Part shown: positions 1 to 12,542 of the stretch, in pieces
How the letters are laid out: each line of letters starts with the position of its first letter
Numbering within the stretch: position 1 is the first letter of the stretch
Source of the DNA: Primulina eburnea
Taxonomy: Eukaryota; Streptophyta; Magnoliopsida; Lamiales; Gesneriaceae
Assembly: GCF_022965805.1 (NCBI RefSeq)
Contig: NC_133101.1
Coordinates: 12,313,069-12,377,068, forward strand
DNA length: 64,000 nucleotides
Reading direction: 5' to 3'
Position numbers and translations under genes: made by a program
The notes under the pieces: model-generated
What the model was told of the DNA's origin: nothing
Database searches by the model: none
The model's input: the letters and a program-made list of their open reading frames with translations, nothing else

Positions 1-1421
1 TGTGTGCGCCATCAGTCCAGTAGTATCACTCATCAAGACCTTCCTCAGAACCACCTGCATCCATCACACCTAGTGAGTCTAAAGACTCAACACACCATAA
101 TCTTTATAACGAGTAATACATAATACAGTCAACATATAACGGTGAAAAATACATTTACGTAAGATAACATTTCATGAAGATGCATAAACTTTAGACTCAT
201 TTGCTTTCGTAAACATTTTCGTGATGCATAAAAACATTTTCAAAGGCATAAACATATCACTTAAACGTAATCATATTCGTGTCCAAACTCGTATTCATAT
301 TCATGTTCGTATTTGTGTTTGAAGATTCGGATCGTTGATTGTGACTTTCATATACGTGTTAGGCGATGGATCCATCTACATGTAACCACAGTACTGGGCG
401 GCGGGGGACACCAGCAACACTCTCACCGGTCAACTAGGCCCTGGCCTTGCGTAATATCGTATCATCATATACATATACATATCCGTATCCAAGGAAATAC
501 GATCGTCGGGCTCCCACTGGGACCATAACCCTCACGATATCTCCAACATATCATCGTGTTAGTCACAATCCCTTCACATCCTTCAACGTATTATCATTAA
601 CAGTTAAAATCATCGTTTTAACATTCAAAACCATAAAATAATCATTTTAACTTGTAAACATTCATAAACATTAAAAATAATCATATTAGCATTTAAAATA
701 GCAAATAAGGCACTGCCATGGCCTTTACTAATTTCTCGGTGTAAAATGACCGTTTTACCCTTGGACTCGACATTTTACGTTTTCGATTCTTTTCTAGATT
801 TCATGACTCTAACATGTCCCAAATAATTATTTAAGCTTACGTGAATTTTTTTCGTAATTTTATTTGGCATAAAACTTAGACTTTTTCAATTATCTTTTCT
901 TAATTATTTTAACGGTGTTTAAATCCCAAAAAAATACCAAACTTTAATATAAAATTCCTAAATTCTAAATTTAGTCTTTTTATATTATTTTAGCCCTTAT
1001 GGATCACGACTCGACCCCCGTGAGTCGTTTTCCAATTTTTCTTTGTTTTAAAACTCACTTTGACACCTAAACTTCGACCCCGAGCCATCTCTTAATTTTA
1101 TCGAGTTACCCCCGAACCAAATTGAGCCAAAACTTGACCAACATCTTAATTAATCCTACTGGACTATAGCTTCATCAGGGAGACCATCCTAAACTCAAAA
1201 ACGAGCAGCCCCAACAACCCCTATGCTTGGCCGAGAGTTACTCTTAGGAAGGACTCTACGTTTTTGCGCTCGTGGCTCCAGCCAGCGCCCCAACCCTCGA
1301 ACCCAACCCATGTGCACTTGCCTGGGACTCTAGGGACTCCTTCTAACCTAGCCCGTTGCCCCTGAACCGAGCCCCTCCCTCCTGGACTCCTACACTTCCC
1401 CACGCTCATGCAGTGTGTTTT

Positions 1422-1429
1422 CTCGGATG
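1422..1429. repeat. hAT target-site duplication, left copy
   Basis: CTCGGATG, identical to 5675-5682 on the other side of the hAT element. Confidence 0.9.
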
Positions 1430-2804
1430 CAGGGGCGGAGGGAGACTATTGGCCACCTGGGCTGTAGCCCGGGTGGCCCAAAATATATATATATTTTTTA
1501 GTATGTAATAGATTTTTTTTATTAGTATCTAATAGTTTTTGTTCAGCCCAGCCCGGATGGCCCAAAATTTTTTTAATTAGTATGTAATATTTTTTGTTCA
1601 GCCCATTCCAAATTACATAAGCCCAAGTCCAATTGTGTTAGATAATGTCAAAAGAAAAAAAAACCAAACACGCTTACTTACAGAAACAGAGAAGCAAACC
1701 CTCCTCCCAATTCCCAACCCATCGTGTCGCTTGTTGGAATTGCTGCTAAAAAAGGTTTGTTTGGGCTTCAGTTATGCATTTGATTTTTGGTGTTTATTTG
1801 TTCTTCTGGCTGTTGAATGAATCTAGGATACTATGTTTTATTGCTCTGAATCTAGGATACGATTTATCTCGAGCGCCTCTCGAAATTTTGTTAAGAAATG
1901 TTTTTTTAAAAAAAAAATTTAATTTGTGAGATAATGGCCTCGCAGAGTCAATGAGTTGCCAGAAAACTTAATTATTAGGAAGATTGTGGTCGTGAAGCTT
2001 TCGATTTCTTTCGGTGGAAATAATAATAGAATTGGAACTAATTGGCTGCATGCTTGGCCTTGATGGATATCCACACTTTTGCACAGGTCTTGCTTATTTA
2101 ATACCTTTTTCATGAATCATGGAGGAAATTAGATTTTTACCAAGTATTATTAGAATTTTAAGGTAAATCATTGCAAGGATCATCATGAAGCTCTTTGACT
2201 AGGCTAGAATATGGACTACTAAGCTGCATATCAGTAACAATTTGATGAAGCTATGAGGTTTCTTCCTTCAACAGTCAGCTGAACGTTTTCTTGAGGCTTG
2301 AATGTTTTCATTATTGTTGCTTAGACAGTCAGCTGAACGTTTTCATTATTGTTGCTTAGACATGTAGATTGAGGGTTGAATTCTCGAACTTGTGGATTTA
2401 TGCTGAGTTGATACAACGGTTTGGGAAATGGGTGAAAATGGTTTTCTGGTACCATATTGTTATTGGGAAATGGGTGAAAATGGTTTTCTCATCGAATAGT
2501 TATTTTAAAATTTACACTTTTGTTTGTATCGTCATTTCAAATTTTAACATAAGCATGCATAAACATAAAATTATTATCAAGTTGTTGAGATGCTTGCTAA
2601 GAATTATTCTAGGAATATTGAGTGCTCGATTATTCTGTGAAAGCATGAGATATATTTTTTGAAATCAATATAGAGATATATTAAGATCATATATTCTTTG
2701 TTTATCGAGTATTGTCATGTTATTAACATTAAATTTATGTATGTACTCTATATTATTTGGTTCTAATCTAAATTTAATAATTCTGTTTATATTAGGTTAT
2801 TTTA

Positions 2805-5295
2805 ATGTCAAATCAAGAGAGAAAGAGGAAAAAAAATATTTTATCATTTTTTCAGCCAACAATTGATAATCCTTCATCATCCGAGAGGATCGAGACTCAT
2901 TCATCCATTCATATTGAGGAGCCCGAACCTCCTTCTAAATCTAAAAGAGTTGTGTTTGATGAATCTTCCCTTGAACGGGATCCTGGATTGCGTATTTCGA
3001 TGTTGCAACATCCTGTTAATCATCGTGATGAAATTAGACGAGCTTATATCAAAATGGGACCATATCAACCTAAATTGTCGGAATACCCACGATCTGAATC
3101 AGGAAAGCAACATCGTCGATTTCAATATACATGGTTTAAAAAGTTTCCATGGTTAGAGTACTCTCCTTCGAAGGATGCAGTATTTTGTTTTCCGTGCTAT
3201 CTTTTTGAATTAAGTGAGGCACAACAATCTACATTTACAATTGAAGGGTTTAAAAGTTGGAAACGCGTTAATGATGGTGCAAAGTGTGCTTTTTTGTCTC
3301 ACATGGGAAGTTCTAACTCGACACACAATAAATCTTCAAAATCTGTTGTTGATTTGATGAATGTCACTAGGCATATAGATGTAGTTATGAATCGAGAAAC
3401 TTCGGAACATATTCAAAAAAATCGGTTAAGGCTTGCAGCAACAATTGAGTGTGTCCATTGGCTTAGTTTGCAAGGATGTGGATTGAGAGGTCATGATGAA
3501 TCTTCATATTCCCTAAATCGTGGTAATTTCATTGAGATGTTAAAATTATTGGGGAAATGGAATGCTAGTATTGAAGATGTTATCTTAGACAGGGCTCCAG
3601 GAAATGCAAGATATACCTCACCAGAAGTTCAAAAAGAAATCTTGCATATTATTGGTAATCGAGTCAGAAATAAAATTCGTGATGAAATTGGAGATTCCAA
3701 GTTTTGTATTTTGGTGGATGAAGCAAAAGATGTATCTAACAAAGAACAGATGGCTATAATTTTGAGATTTGTTGATGTCCATGGTTTTCTGCGGGAGCAT
3801 TTTTTTCAAATTGTGCATGTTCATGACACCACAGCTGCAACACTCAAGAAAGAAATATGCGATGTCCTCACTAGATATAATCTAGAAATTCATAATATGC
3901 GAGGTCAAGGATATGATGGTGCTAGTAACATGAGTGGTGCTTTTAATGGATGGCAAGCTTTATTTCTTAAAGATTGCCCATATGCATATTATGTACATTG
4001 TTTTGCCCATCGACTCCAACTAGCATTAGTTGCAGCAGCTGAAAAAGAGATCTCTATATGGCATTCTTTTCAAATCTGACGACTATTGTCAATCTTGTTA
4101 CATCTTCTTCCAAGCGCAATGCTGAGTTACAATCTTATCAAGTTAATGAAATTGCACGTTCTGTTGTTGCCGGTGAACGCGAGACTGGGCGAGGAGCTAA
4201 CCAGATTGGTACTTTGCATCGAGCAGGTACTACTCGTTGGAGCTCCCATTTTGATTCTATTTGCAGCTTGATAGATATGTATGATGCAACTATTAATGTA
4301 CTCGAAACACTTTGCATCGAGCAGGTACTACTCGTTGGAGCTCCCATTTTGATTCTATTTGCAGCTTGATAGATATGTATGAGGCAACTATTAATGTGCT
4401 CGAAAACATGATCATTGATGGCACCTCTACTTCAATGCGCGGGGAAGCTGGTGGTTCATTAATAGTTATGAAGTCTTTTGATTTCATTTTTATTTTGCAT
4501 TTGATGCATAAAATTATGGGGATCACAAATTTGCTATGCCGTGCCTTGCAACATAAATCTCTTGATATCATAAGTGCAATGGATTTGGTCTCTACGACTA
4601 AAGAACTTTTCCCGCGATTGAGAAGTGATGGTTTTGATATTCTTCTTTCGTATGTAACATCATTTTACACAAGATTGGATGTCGATATACCAGAGATGAG
4701 TTCTCATTATAAGCATTCTAGTCGTTCATGCCAGAAAAAGGATACCATCACAGTTGAACATCACTTTCATTATGATATATTTAATGTTGCAATAGATTTT
4801 CAGTTGGAAGAATTAAACTCTAGATTCAGTGATGAGACAGTTGAACTTCTAATTCTCAGCTCTGCTTTGGATCCAAAAGATAATTTTAAATTGTTCAACA
4901 TTGACAAGATTTGTATTCTCGCTGAGAAGTATTATCCCGAGGACTTCACTGAACAGGAAATTCATCATTTGAGGTGTCAGCTACAACATTTTGAGCTCGA
5001 TGTAGTTTGTCATGAAGATTTTCAGAAAATGTCCACTATCTCAGAATTGTGCCGAGGGTTATTTGAAACAAAAAAGTTGCAACATTATAATTTGATTGAC
5101 AAGTTGATCCGTCTAGTTTTAACTTTGCCTGTTTCCACGGCAACTACGGAGCGTGCATTTTCGGCTATGAAGCATGTTAAAACAGTTCTTCGTAGTAAAA
5201 TGGGAGATTGTTTTCTGGCAGATTCTATGATTATCTACATTGAGAGAGAGTTTGCTTCAAATATAGACTCAGATTCTATAATTGATGAATATTAA
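2805..5295 (+). pseudogene. hAT transposase (TTF-type zinc finger / DUF4371 / hAT dimerisation), frameshifted
   Basis: This is the DNA-binding, cut-and-paste transposase of the surrounding hAT element. The first frame, 2805-4079 (424 residues), has a basic Lys-rich start and then the conserved block 'LERDPGLR...RDEIRRAYIKMGPYQ' typical of plant TTF-type/ZMYM1-like hAT proteins. A CFPCYLF zinc-finger segment follows, then the DUF4371-like catalytic region with LVDEAKDVS and YDGASNMSG. A one-base shift near 4060-4079 ends this frame, and the protein continues in another frame from 4058. A 98-bp tandem duplication (4211-4406) then shifts it again. The rest, 4312-5295, ends with the hAT C-terminal dimerisation motif (STATTERAFSAM, then DSMIIYIERE). 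All domains are recognisable but three frames are needed, so it is inactive. Confidence 0.88.
4211..4406 (+). repeat. 98-bp tandem duplication inside the hAT transposase
   Basis: Unit 4211-4308 is followed directly by a near-identical unit 4309-4406; both start ACTTTGCATCGAGCAGG. The unit length is not a multiple of three, so the duplication itself shifts the frame. Only a few substitutions separate the units, so it is fairly recent. Confidence 0.93.
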
Positions 5296-5674
5296 ACTTC
5301 GAAGAATCGTAGATCACAGCTTCAATAGTAAGATCATGTCTATACAGATTATTTGTGTATATTTTAGTTTAAAAATATTTAATTTAATCATCTAACATAT
5401 TAAATGAATGGTTTTAGAGATATTCTTGTTATTTGATCTTCATTAAATTTTCTTGCAGGCGATGATGGAGATATAATATTGCATTGTCAATGTTTTGTCG
5501 GGTTCTCAAGCTTACGAGTTCAATAACCAAAATATTGAAGATGTTGTTAATGAGAAACCTTTTGAGACTACGATGAACAGGTATCATAGTTATGATTTTA
5601 TTTGTTATGGATTATTTTGTTTTTCGTTAAAAAAATTTAGCCCGGGCAGATTTCAAATCCTGGCTCCGCCACTG

Positions 5675-5682
5675 CTCGGATG
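5675..5682. repeat. hAT target-site duplication, right copy
   Basis: CTCGGATG, identical to 1422-1429. Confidence 0.9.
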
Positions 5683-7041
5683 GGAGTCCTAGCATGGCTA
5701 GGACTCCTTTCCCAGCCCTTACCGTGAGTCCTAGCTTGGCTAGGACTCTCGTCCTGACCCTTGACAGCCCTGACCGAGCCTTGGCTCAGCCAAAACCCTG
5801 ACCACCCCTCCCTCGCGAAACCTGGACATGCGACCATGCAGCAGAAAATTCGCACCAGCAGGTTTCCCTCAATTCTGTGGCGTTTAGGTTGTGGTTCTAA
5901 GACTCTAACCCATGTAAAAACTTGGCTTGATCCTGTCCTAATCATGGCAGCCCTTAGAAGCACATAAAAACATGTTTTTGAAACTTTAAATCATGACTTT
6001 TACCCATGGTTATGCAAATATACGAAAATTTCATATGAATTTCCAACTTATCATGCAAACATAATTTAAACCACTAACATGATGTAATGGATGAGCAAAG
6101 GAGATTAGGGTGTGCCTTTGCGTGTAATACGCTCGAATAACCGCTGACGACGAAGAACGGAGGGGCGACTTGGCTTGAACTTGCTAGAATCCTTCGAAAA
6201 TTCCATTTGAAACCTTCTCTGATTTTTGTGCTGATTCGTGTATGTTTGTGAGAGTGTGGGGGAGTATTTCTGAATTACAAAAGTGTGTGGCCGTGTACTT
6301 GGGGAACAAAGGGGTTGGTATTTGTTGGAGAAGGGGGCCAAGAGTTTATGGGAGTGGGGAATAGTTTGATCTTGTTTGAAATTTCTTGAAGCTTTCCCAA
6401 TCTATCCTTTCAAATTGCTGTGCGTGTGTGAGTGCCGTGAGGTTTTCAGTATTGGGAGAGAATATTTTCAGAATAAAAGAGTGTGGCCGTGACTTTTGAT
6501 TGCAAGGTAGGGTAGGTTTGTGATCAATTTAACAAATTAAATACTAATTATCACTAAGTAGGCTTTTAGGCCTATTAAGCCATAAATTTAAGCCCATTAG
6601 TTTAATTTAGGATTTAATAAAAATATTAGCAAAGTTTTCTTTTAATAAAAATTTGAATTTATTAGCCGGGTTGCTAAAAAGCTCGATTTTTAGTTGAAAA
6701 ACCAACACCGATAAAATTTACGTCCCGGCGTATAAAATCACTTCAAAACCCTTATTTTCGAAAACGCTAAAAAGCATCGTCCATAATTTAAATAATTAAA
6801 AATAATTATTTTATAAAAACATTTTTACATTTTCAGCCCTCGGTCCCCGTTCCTCGATCGTCTCTCGAACAACCTTAAAATATCATTTCATGCATGATGA
6901 CAATAAAAATCTCATTTATCATATAAGCATACATGTCACATAATTAATTAATGCAATTCAAACAATTAATTAAAATACAAAGGAATTTAATAATTGCGTG
7001 CACGTGGTTTGCGTGGACTTTAAAATTTTCGGGGCGTTACA

Positions 7042-9615
7042 ATTCCCCTCCATTTAATTACCAAATTTCGGTCCCTAGATGATTAAGCAATGTCTTGCCA
7101 ACTCATCATCCTTGACCCATTCTTTATTATTTTAGCATGCTAACCTTTTTATTTATTTGCAACCTTAATTAATTAACTATTAATAATTATCCTAGTCTAG
7201 ATTACTTGAGGAAATCGGCCACCTAGCCTCCAACAAAACACCCCAACTAATATTTGTTTTCAACCAAAATTCAAATTTTAAAAGGGGGAGACTTGGTCTT
7301 GATTCGTTCCCTATATTTTGCACCCACTTCCCTCACTCTCCTAACCATCATTCCCGCTCTCCCTTGCACGAAATTCAGAGAGCATTTCAGAGTGTTAACC
7401 GTGAGGTTCATAGCTGAAAAGAGGAGAGAAAAATCGAGTGTAGAACAAGGTAGCAAGAACGCTCCATCTCCTCCGCGCCGAGTCGTCGTATTCTTTCGTT
7501 TTTCATTCAAACGAAATCAAGGCATGTTTATATTCTTCCTTGCTCTTCAATCAAGCCATAGCAATATTTTTAAACATCATATGATCATCAGTTTATGCCA
7601 AAAACCGAAATGCATCAAGAACTTTTTTAAAAAAAAAAGAATGCAGATTTCGGCCCTTCATTGTGCACTTCACGGTTTTCTCTTGTTTTGTGGTTTCAGG
7701 TGGATGGTTCGACTCCAGGCTCACTAGGCTACATCTAGACACCTACTAAGGTGTTTCAAGACCGTGATGGTCCATTTAAACAAGCCCCATGCATGACAGA
7801 AATCGAAAATGACAGCAGCTTTTCTTCCTTGCCATTTGAGTCTTCGAAAATTCTGTGTGTGCTGTCAAAGGAAAAGGATCTGATCTTGGCTGCCCCAAGG
7901 GCTTATAGCCATGGTTAGATCATTTCCCTAGCATGTCTAAGAGGTGACTAAGTCGCCTTTTTGGTGGCTTGGTCCATGGTGAATCGGTTTTTAATTTAGA
8001 ACGCAAGAACAGCCCCCTCACCCCTTCGGTTATGCACCTTGGACAGCAAGTGTGTTTCAAGTTTTGTGGAATGGTGTGGATCTTGGTTGGCCTATGGCCC
8101 TTAGCCATGGTTCATACCCTACCACTGGATGTCTAGATCGTGCCATGGTCAATAAAATGGCCACTAGAACGAGACGAGACAGCAAGCGAAGCAAAACACC
8201 CCTCACGCGCGCAAAGGTGCTCTCAGGTGAACTCTTTGAGTTTTTGTTGGAATATTTCGAATCTCGGCTGGCCTAGGGCCCTTATCTATGGTTCAAATAA
8301 TTCCTTGGGATGTTGGTAAGAGTCTCCGGTCGGTGGTTCATGCCCCAATGGCCGGTAGTCTCGAAAACAACACAAGACTCGCGATTGCACAGCTGCTGTA
8401 TTTTGACAGCAACTTGCTGTGGCGGTTCCGTGGCTCGTTCGGGTTCTTTGTCGGCTTTTAGCCTATGGCCTTGGACTGGACAGTGCCTAAATGAGTTAGA
8501 AAGGTCATGTTTTTGACCGTTCGTGATTCGGATCATTTTTGAGGTCGTACGAGAATTTATGGTGCGATGTGCCAAATTGACTCTCGAAAGAGCGTTTCAT
8601 GTTTTGGCCTCCATTCACCTAGATTTCGACCCTCATTATTTTAGGAGCATTAATTCATCATTTTTAGCGTATTTTAATCATGACTATACGTTGGTTCAGT
8701 GTTGGTTCGGGTTGGTTCGGAGTCATGATTAAATACGAAGTCGTCGAGCGTCATTGTCGCATTTTTGAACTTAAATTGCATAGTTGGTCAAGTAGAAGCT
8801 ATTGCATATTTTTCATGGCATATTTAGGTTGCAGCGAGCTTGGGAACGATCCAATCCACGTGGTAAAATAGTACAGGATATTCCATTACGCCATTTAATT
8901 ATATTACGTGCATAAGAATAGAAAATACTTATTTTTGAGATTTATGCAATATTGCTTGTGGTCAATTCACTATCATGGGAGCATTATTTTACCGGTCGCC
9001 AGTGACCGATCAGTTCAGTTTGGTACCCCTGGTAGCCAGTTATCGGTCAGTTCAGTTCAGTGCAGAGGCCACTTGCGTAGACCATAATCTCAACAGAAAA
9101 ATTATTACACATTATTTCAGTACAGGGCTCCAAGGAGCAAACATTTTTACTATGATTTTCAGTCCAGTTATGCATGTATTATAATTGATCAGGACAAGTT
9201 ATTTTCAGTATGCCTCATGACATGTTAATTTTACTCCCATGCAAAATTTACTATATTATTTACTCGTTACCTACGATATATGCATGCTGAGTCTTTAGGC
9301 TCACTAGACTTGATTGTTGTAGGTACTGATGAGGTTGGGGCCGAGGGCGGGGACCAGTGAGCCAGCTTGGGTCGTCAGTAGTGGCACCCGAGGACCTCAG
9401 TTCAGCATTTATTATTATTTGATGGCTCAAACATTTTAATTATCGTGGGATAAACTTTTTACTGTTATTTCAAAAATGTTAATTTCTTCCTCTGCCATTT
9501 TAAACATCAAACTTTTTGTATCAGTTCATTTATGATTGAGGCAATTTTTAATTATTTAAAAGAAAAATTTTAAATTTTCCGCAATTTTCCAAGGAAGGAT
9601 TCCTAGGTCTTCACA
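7042..9615 (+). mobile_element. Ty3/gypsy LTR, family T2, 5'-truncated in window
   Basis: This aligns in the same orientation with 60705-63293 of the right-hand T2 LTR. Both contain the 'attcccctccattta' block, the repeated GGCCTATGGCCCTTAGCCAT motif, the 'gagcgtttc' block, the 'ttatgc(a/g)atattgcttgtggtc' segment, and 'gaccagtgagccagcttggg', ending in CTTCACA at 9615. The first roughly 400 bp of the LTR is absent because the minus-strand T1 LTR abuts at 7041. The 3' end touches the TFIIIC pseudogene at 9616 with no primer-binding site and no internal region. It is therefore a solo LTR or a recombination product. Confidence 0.85.
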
Positions 9616-12542
9616 CTACTGTTCCAGAGAGATGAAATTTCGATCTTTCTATTTTCCTCTTTATTTTTATTTTCAGTAAATTTTCTTTATTTTTGTAAAG
9701 GGCAAGAAGCAAGATATTGACCAATCTCATCTGAAACATAATATGAGAGAAGTAAAAAAGCAATTTTTTGGATGGTATGTTATATAAGAGTTTTCTCAAA
9801 ATGCTATGAATAGAATTCAGTTTTTTATTCAAATCTTTAATCGCTACATCGAGTGAGTTTATTATTTTGACTTAAAATTTGATAAGAGAGAAAAACTAGT
9901 ACAATATTCAGGATAAGTTCAAGGACATTCCAACTATAAGAGAATGGACGGATGAAATATGATACCACAGCAATTGCCAAGCTCCCATGAGATACTGCCA
10001 GACCAAAGCAAGAATCATATATATATGGAACCTGCAGAGAAAATCTAGATTCTATTGGAAACAAATATGCAAATTTAAAACAGAAGTAAACATGAAAAAT
10101 TAATGCATACATCCGGGGAGCCTATTCAAACCAGGAGTATTTGAAGGAATGTGTATTTCCCTTATTGCTTTCCCAACTAAATTCCACGCTTTCATAGAGT
10201 TGTCCTGTAATACATGAACTGATCAAATAATCTAGAGGGCTACCAAGATTTTCAACCTCAAGGCTTTCTGCTTGAGGCATTACTTGATAACAAAAGCCAT
10301 TAACATGGATTTTTAATTTTTAATATCTGTTGAACTAACACTCCCTTAATAATAAAATTCATATTTATATCAATAAAACACTTCCTTCAATATTTATTAC
10401 CTGGCTGCAGCTGTACAAGCAGAGTCCATCAAAAGCCCAAGCTAAACAAGTGACCTGATTGTTATTTTACAAGATAAATCATATGCCAAAAAAGGTGCTG
10501 AGAACTTACAATGTGGTCATGCGCAAAATAACAGCCAATTATTTCAAATTCATGGCTGGTCATATTCATGGTCCACACTTCAAATGATCCGGATCCTTTA
10601 CCAATAGCCAGGAACAAATTTAGTGGTGTTTGCAGGGGGCAGTAAATGAAAGTATGGAGACAGGTGCTGAATCAACAGTAATAACCTAATTACACGAGCA
10701 ATCACAAGTTCCAAAATAAGATATAATCAAAGTAGATGGTCTAAATTTTGAAAGGATAAGTAGCAGACTTTTAGCAGGATATGCTGACCTGCCTCAGCAA
10801 AGAAAATGAAGCATGAACAGTTTCAGATGACTTCAGCAGTTCCTTAATATTCACCTGCCAAATCTTCACTCTATAAACAAAAAGAAGAGGAAAGTCACAA
10901 AATTAAATGTTATAATCAAATAAAAGGTAAACCTTATATGTATGTGTGTGTATAATTCAGTAGTTCTAACCCATGTCAAGCAAATGTGCTAGACTTTTGG
11001 CTTCGAAAACAGAAAAAGGTTAATTAGTTACTCACCTCCCATTAGAACTTCCCGTCACTAAAAGAAGTTGAGGTTTTGAAATTTCAGAGCCATATAAAGC
11101 CCAGCAAATAGATGTGATGCATGTATCATGTGCCTTGAGAAATCCACCATTTGATGCTTTACATGGGAGTTCAGGGGTAATAATGTAATAACTCTCTGGT
11201 GCATCAATTCTCCAGAATGAAATTAGACCACATTTAAATCCAGTAGCAAGAATAGAGCAGCAGCCCGAGGAGTTATTAGGAATAGAAACCCAATCTTCAG
11301 ATGTCCTCAGAATCGGTGACCATGCCACAGTAAGGGGTGTCACCATTGCATTGCGAGAAGCATATTGTTGTGCCGTTATTAGTTGAACATTGCATTATTT
11401 GATCTTCAGAGGTGTCCCTTCAGAAACAGATATGGGAATAATTTCCCATGTATTGTTTTCTTTTACATTGTCAAGTTTTTTTGCAGCAACCTAATAAAAA
11501 TAACAACACATTCAATGTAATGGCATATATCAAATGCACAACTTTTCAAATTGAAAGCAGATCATGTAGCTGCATTGAAGCTGATTTAGTAAGTATGGAG
11601 GTTCATGTCATGGAATAAAATGATAAAACTAAATCAGATAGTGAATGCAGTGTGCAGTACATTAGTTTCATTCTATCTCCTTCGTTTTCTTTCCTTTCTT
11701 AAACTAGATACAGGTTGCTCATTAGGGCATTCAGATTCTGCATTATCTCGACTCCCTATCACCTGTATAAAGAAAAAAACCCAAGAATAGTTGGAATTCA
11801 TATCATTAATTGTTATGTCATCAAGAATATTTCATCTAGAAAAGTATATGGGGATATTCAAGAAACGCTAATCAGCAAAAAGTTGAAAGATAGAACCAAC
11901 TCACATCTAAACTTTCTGAAGATATAATTTGAGACTCTTCGAAATTGATCTTGGAAAGATAATTATACATCATCTCTGATATGTCCATAACCTAGAAAAT
12001 TTCAGATTATAACTTTAGCAAATGTGTGAAAAACAAACATTAAATTTAGGAATCACAGATAACATACTAGATTCCAAATTCATGACATTTATTATGCATA
12101 AGCAACAAAACCGTAAATACAACAAACTTGAAGGGCTATGAAATTCTTTTTGAAAGAAATGTTGATTAGGTATTGCCTCTCCAAACATAAACAAAGCCTC
12201 CAGTACTAACACAACAAATTTACACATTAGCACAAATATGAATCTACTCATGGGCTCATAGCCAACACAGAAACAACAGTAAGAACATAATTAAGAGCAT
12301 CTATAGACACAAGAATTGAAACAATTCCATTGCTAAAATTTTCACCATTTTTTTTGGTTCATGAAGATTATTAAAGTGAAGAGACAGCAAGCTCGAACCA
12401 TAATTCTGGTCCTGCCACCACTACTTCCTGAAAGCTTCATTTATAAAATACTTAATACCTCAATCCATTCAGCCAAAAAATCACAGAAAGGAAAGCGGTA
12501 AAGTTTGACGCGTCCCCCAGTGGTGCAAACAGCAAGCAAACA
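9616..12542 (-). repeat. Left arm of the ~2.93-kb inverted gene duplication
   Basis: This 2927-bp stretch, read on the minus strand, matches 49120-52048 on the plus strand (2929 bp), introns included. Differences are scattered substitutions and small indels; in the exon 7 stretch 11346-11032 about six residues differ out of 104. The arms are separated by about 36.6 kb, nearly all transposable elements. Confidence 0.92.

Larger units (their letters stand above)
1430..5674 (+). mobile_element. hAT transposon, Tip100-like, with TIRs and 8-bp TSD
   Basis: The element is bounded by an imperfect terminal inverted repeat: left end CAGGGGCGGAG at 1430, right end CTCCGCCACTG finishing at 5674, one mismatch in 11. 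It is flanked by a perfect 8-bp duplication CTCGGATG (1422-1429 and 5675-5682), the hallmark target-site length of hAT elements. CAGGGGCGGAG ends are typical of the Tip100 branch. The 4245-bp interior encodes one plus-strand transposase, now broken. Small direct duplications lie in the 5' noncoding part at about 2270-2360 and 2420-2490. Sequence on both sides is continuous T1 LTR, so the insertion is younger than that LTR. Confidence 0.92.
1..7041 (-). mobile_element. Ty3/gypsy LTR, family T1 (solo or partial), interrupted by a hAT element
   Basis: On the minus strand this starts at 7041 with TGTAACGCCCCG and matches the complete T1 solo LTR at 34011-36960 along its length. Shared landmarks include the block around 6700-6890 (an 'accgagggctgaaaa' motif and the 'cgccgggacgtaaattttatcgg' region), GC-rich 'tagccatggtaggact'-like repeats near 5690-5760, and the TGAGTCTAAAGACTCA palindrome at 74-89. 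The hAT transposon 1430-5674 and its target duplication sit inside it. Without that insert about 2.79 kb of LTR is present, and roughly 325 bp of its 3' end lies beyond the window start. Its 5' end at 7041 abuts the interior of a T2 LTR, so it probably inserted into that LTR. No coding sequence is present. Small reading frames here are chance. Confidence 0.8.

Noticed and set aside
7254..7727. 157-codon plus-strand frame in the T2 LTR
   Set aside because: It lies in LTR sequence, is not conserved in the right-hand T2 LTR, and has no recognisable domain.
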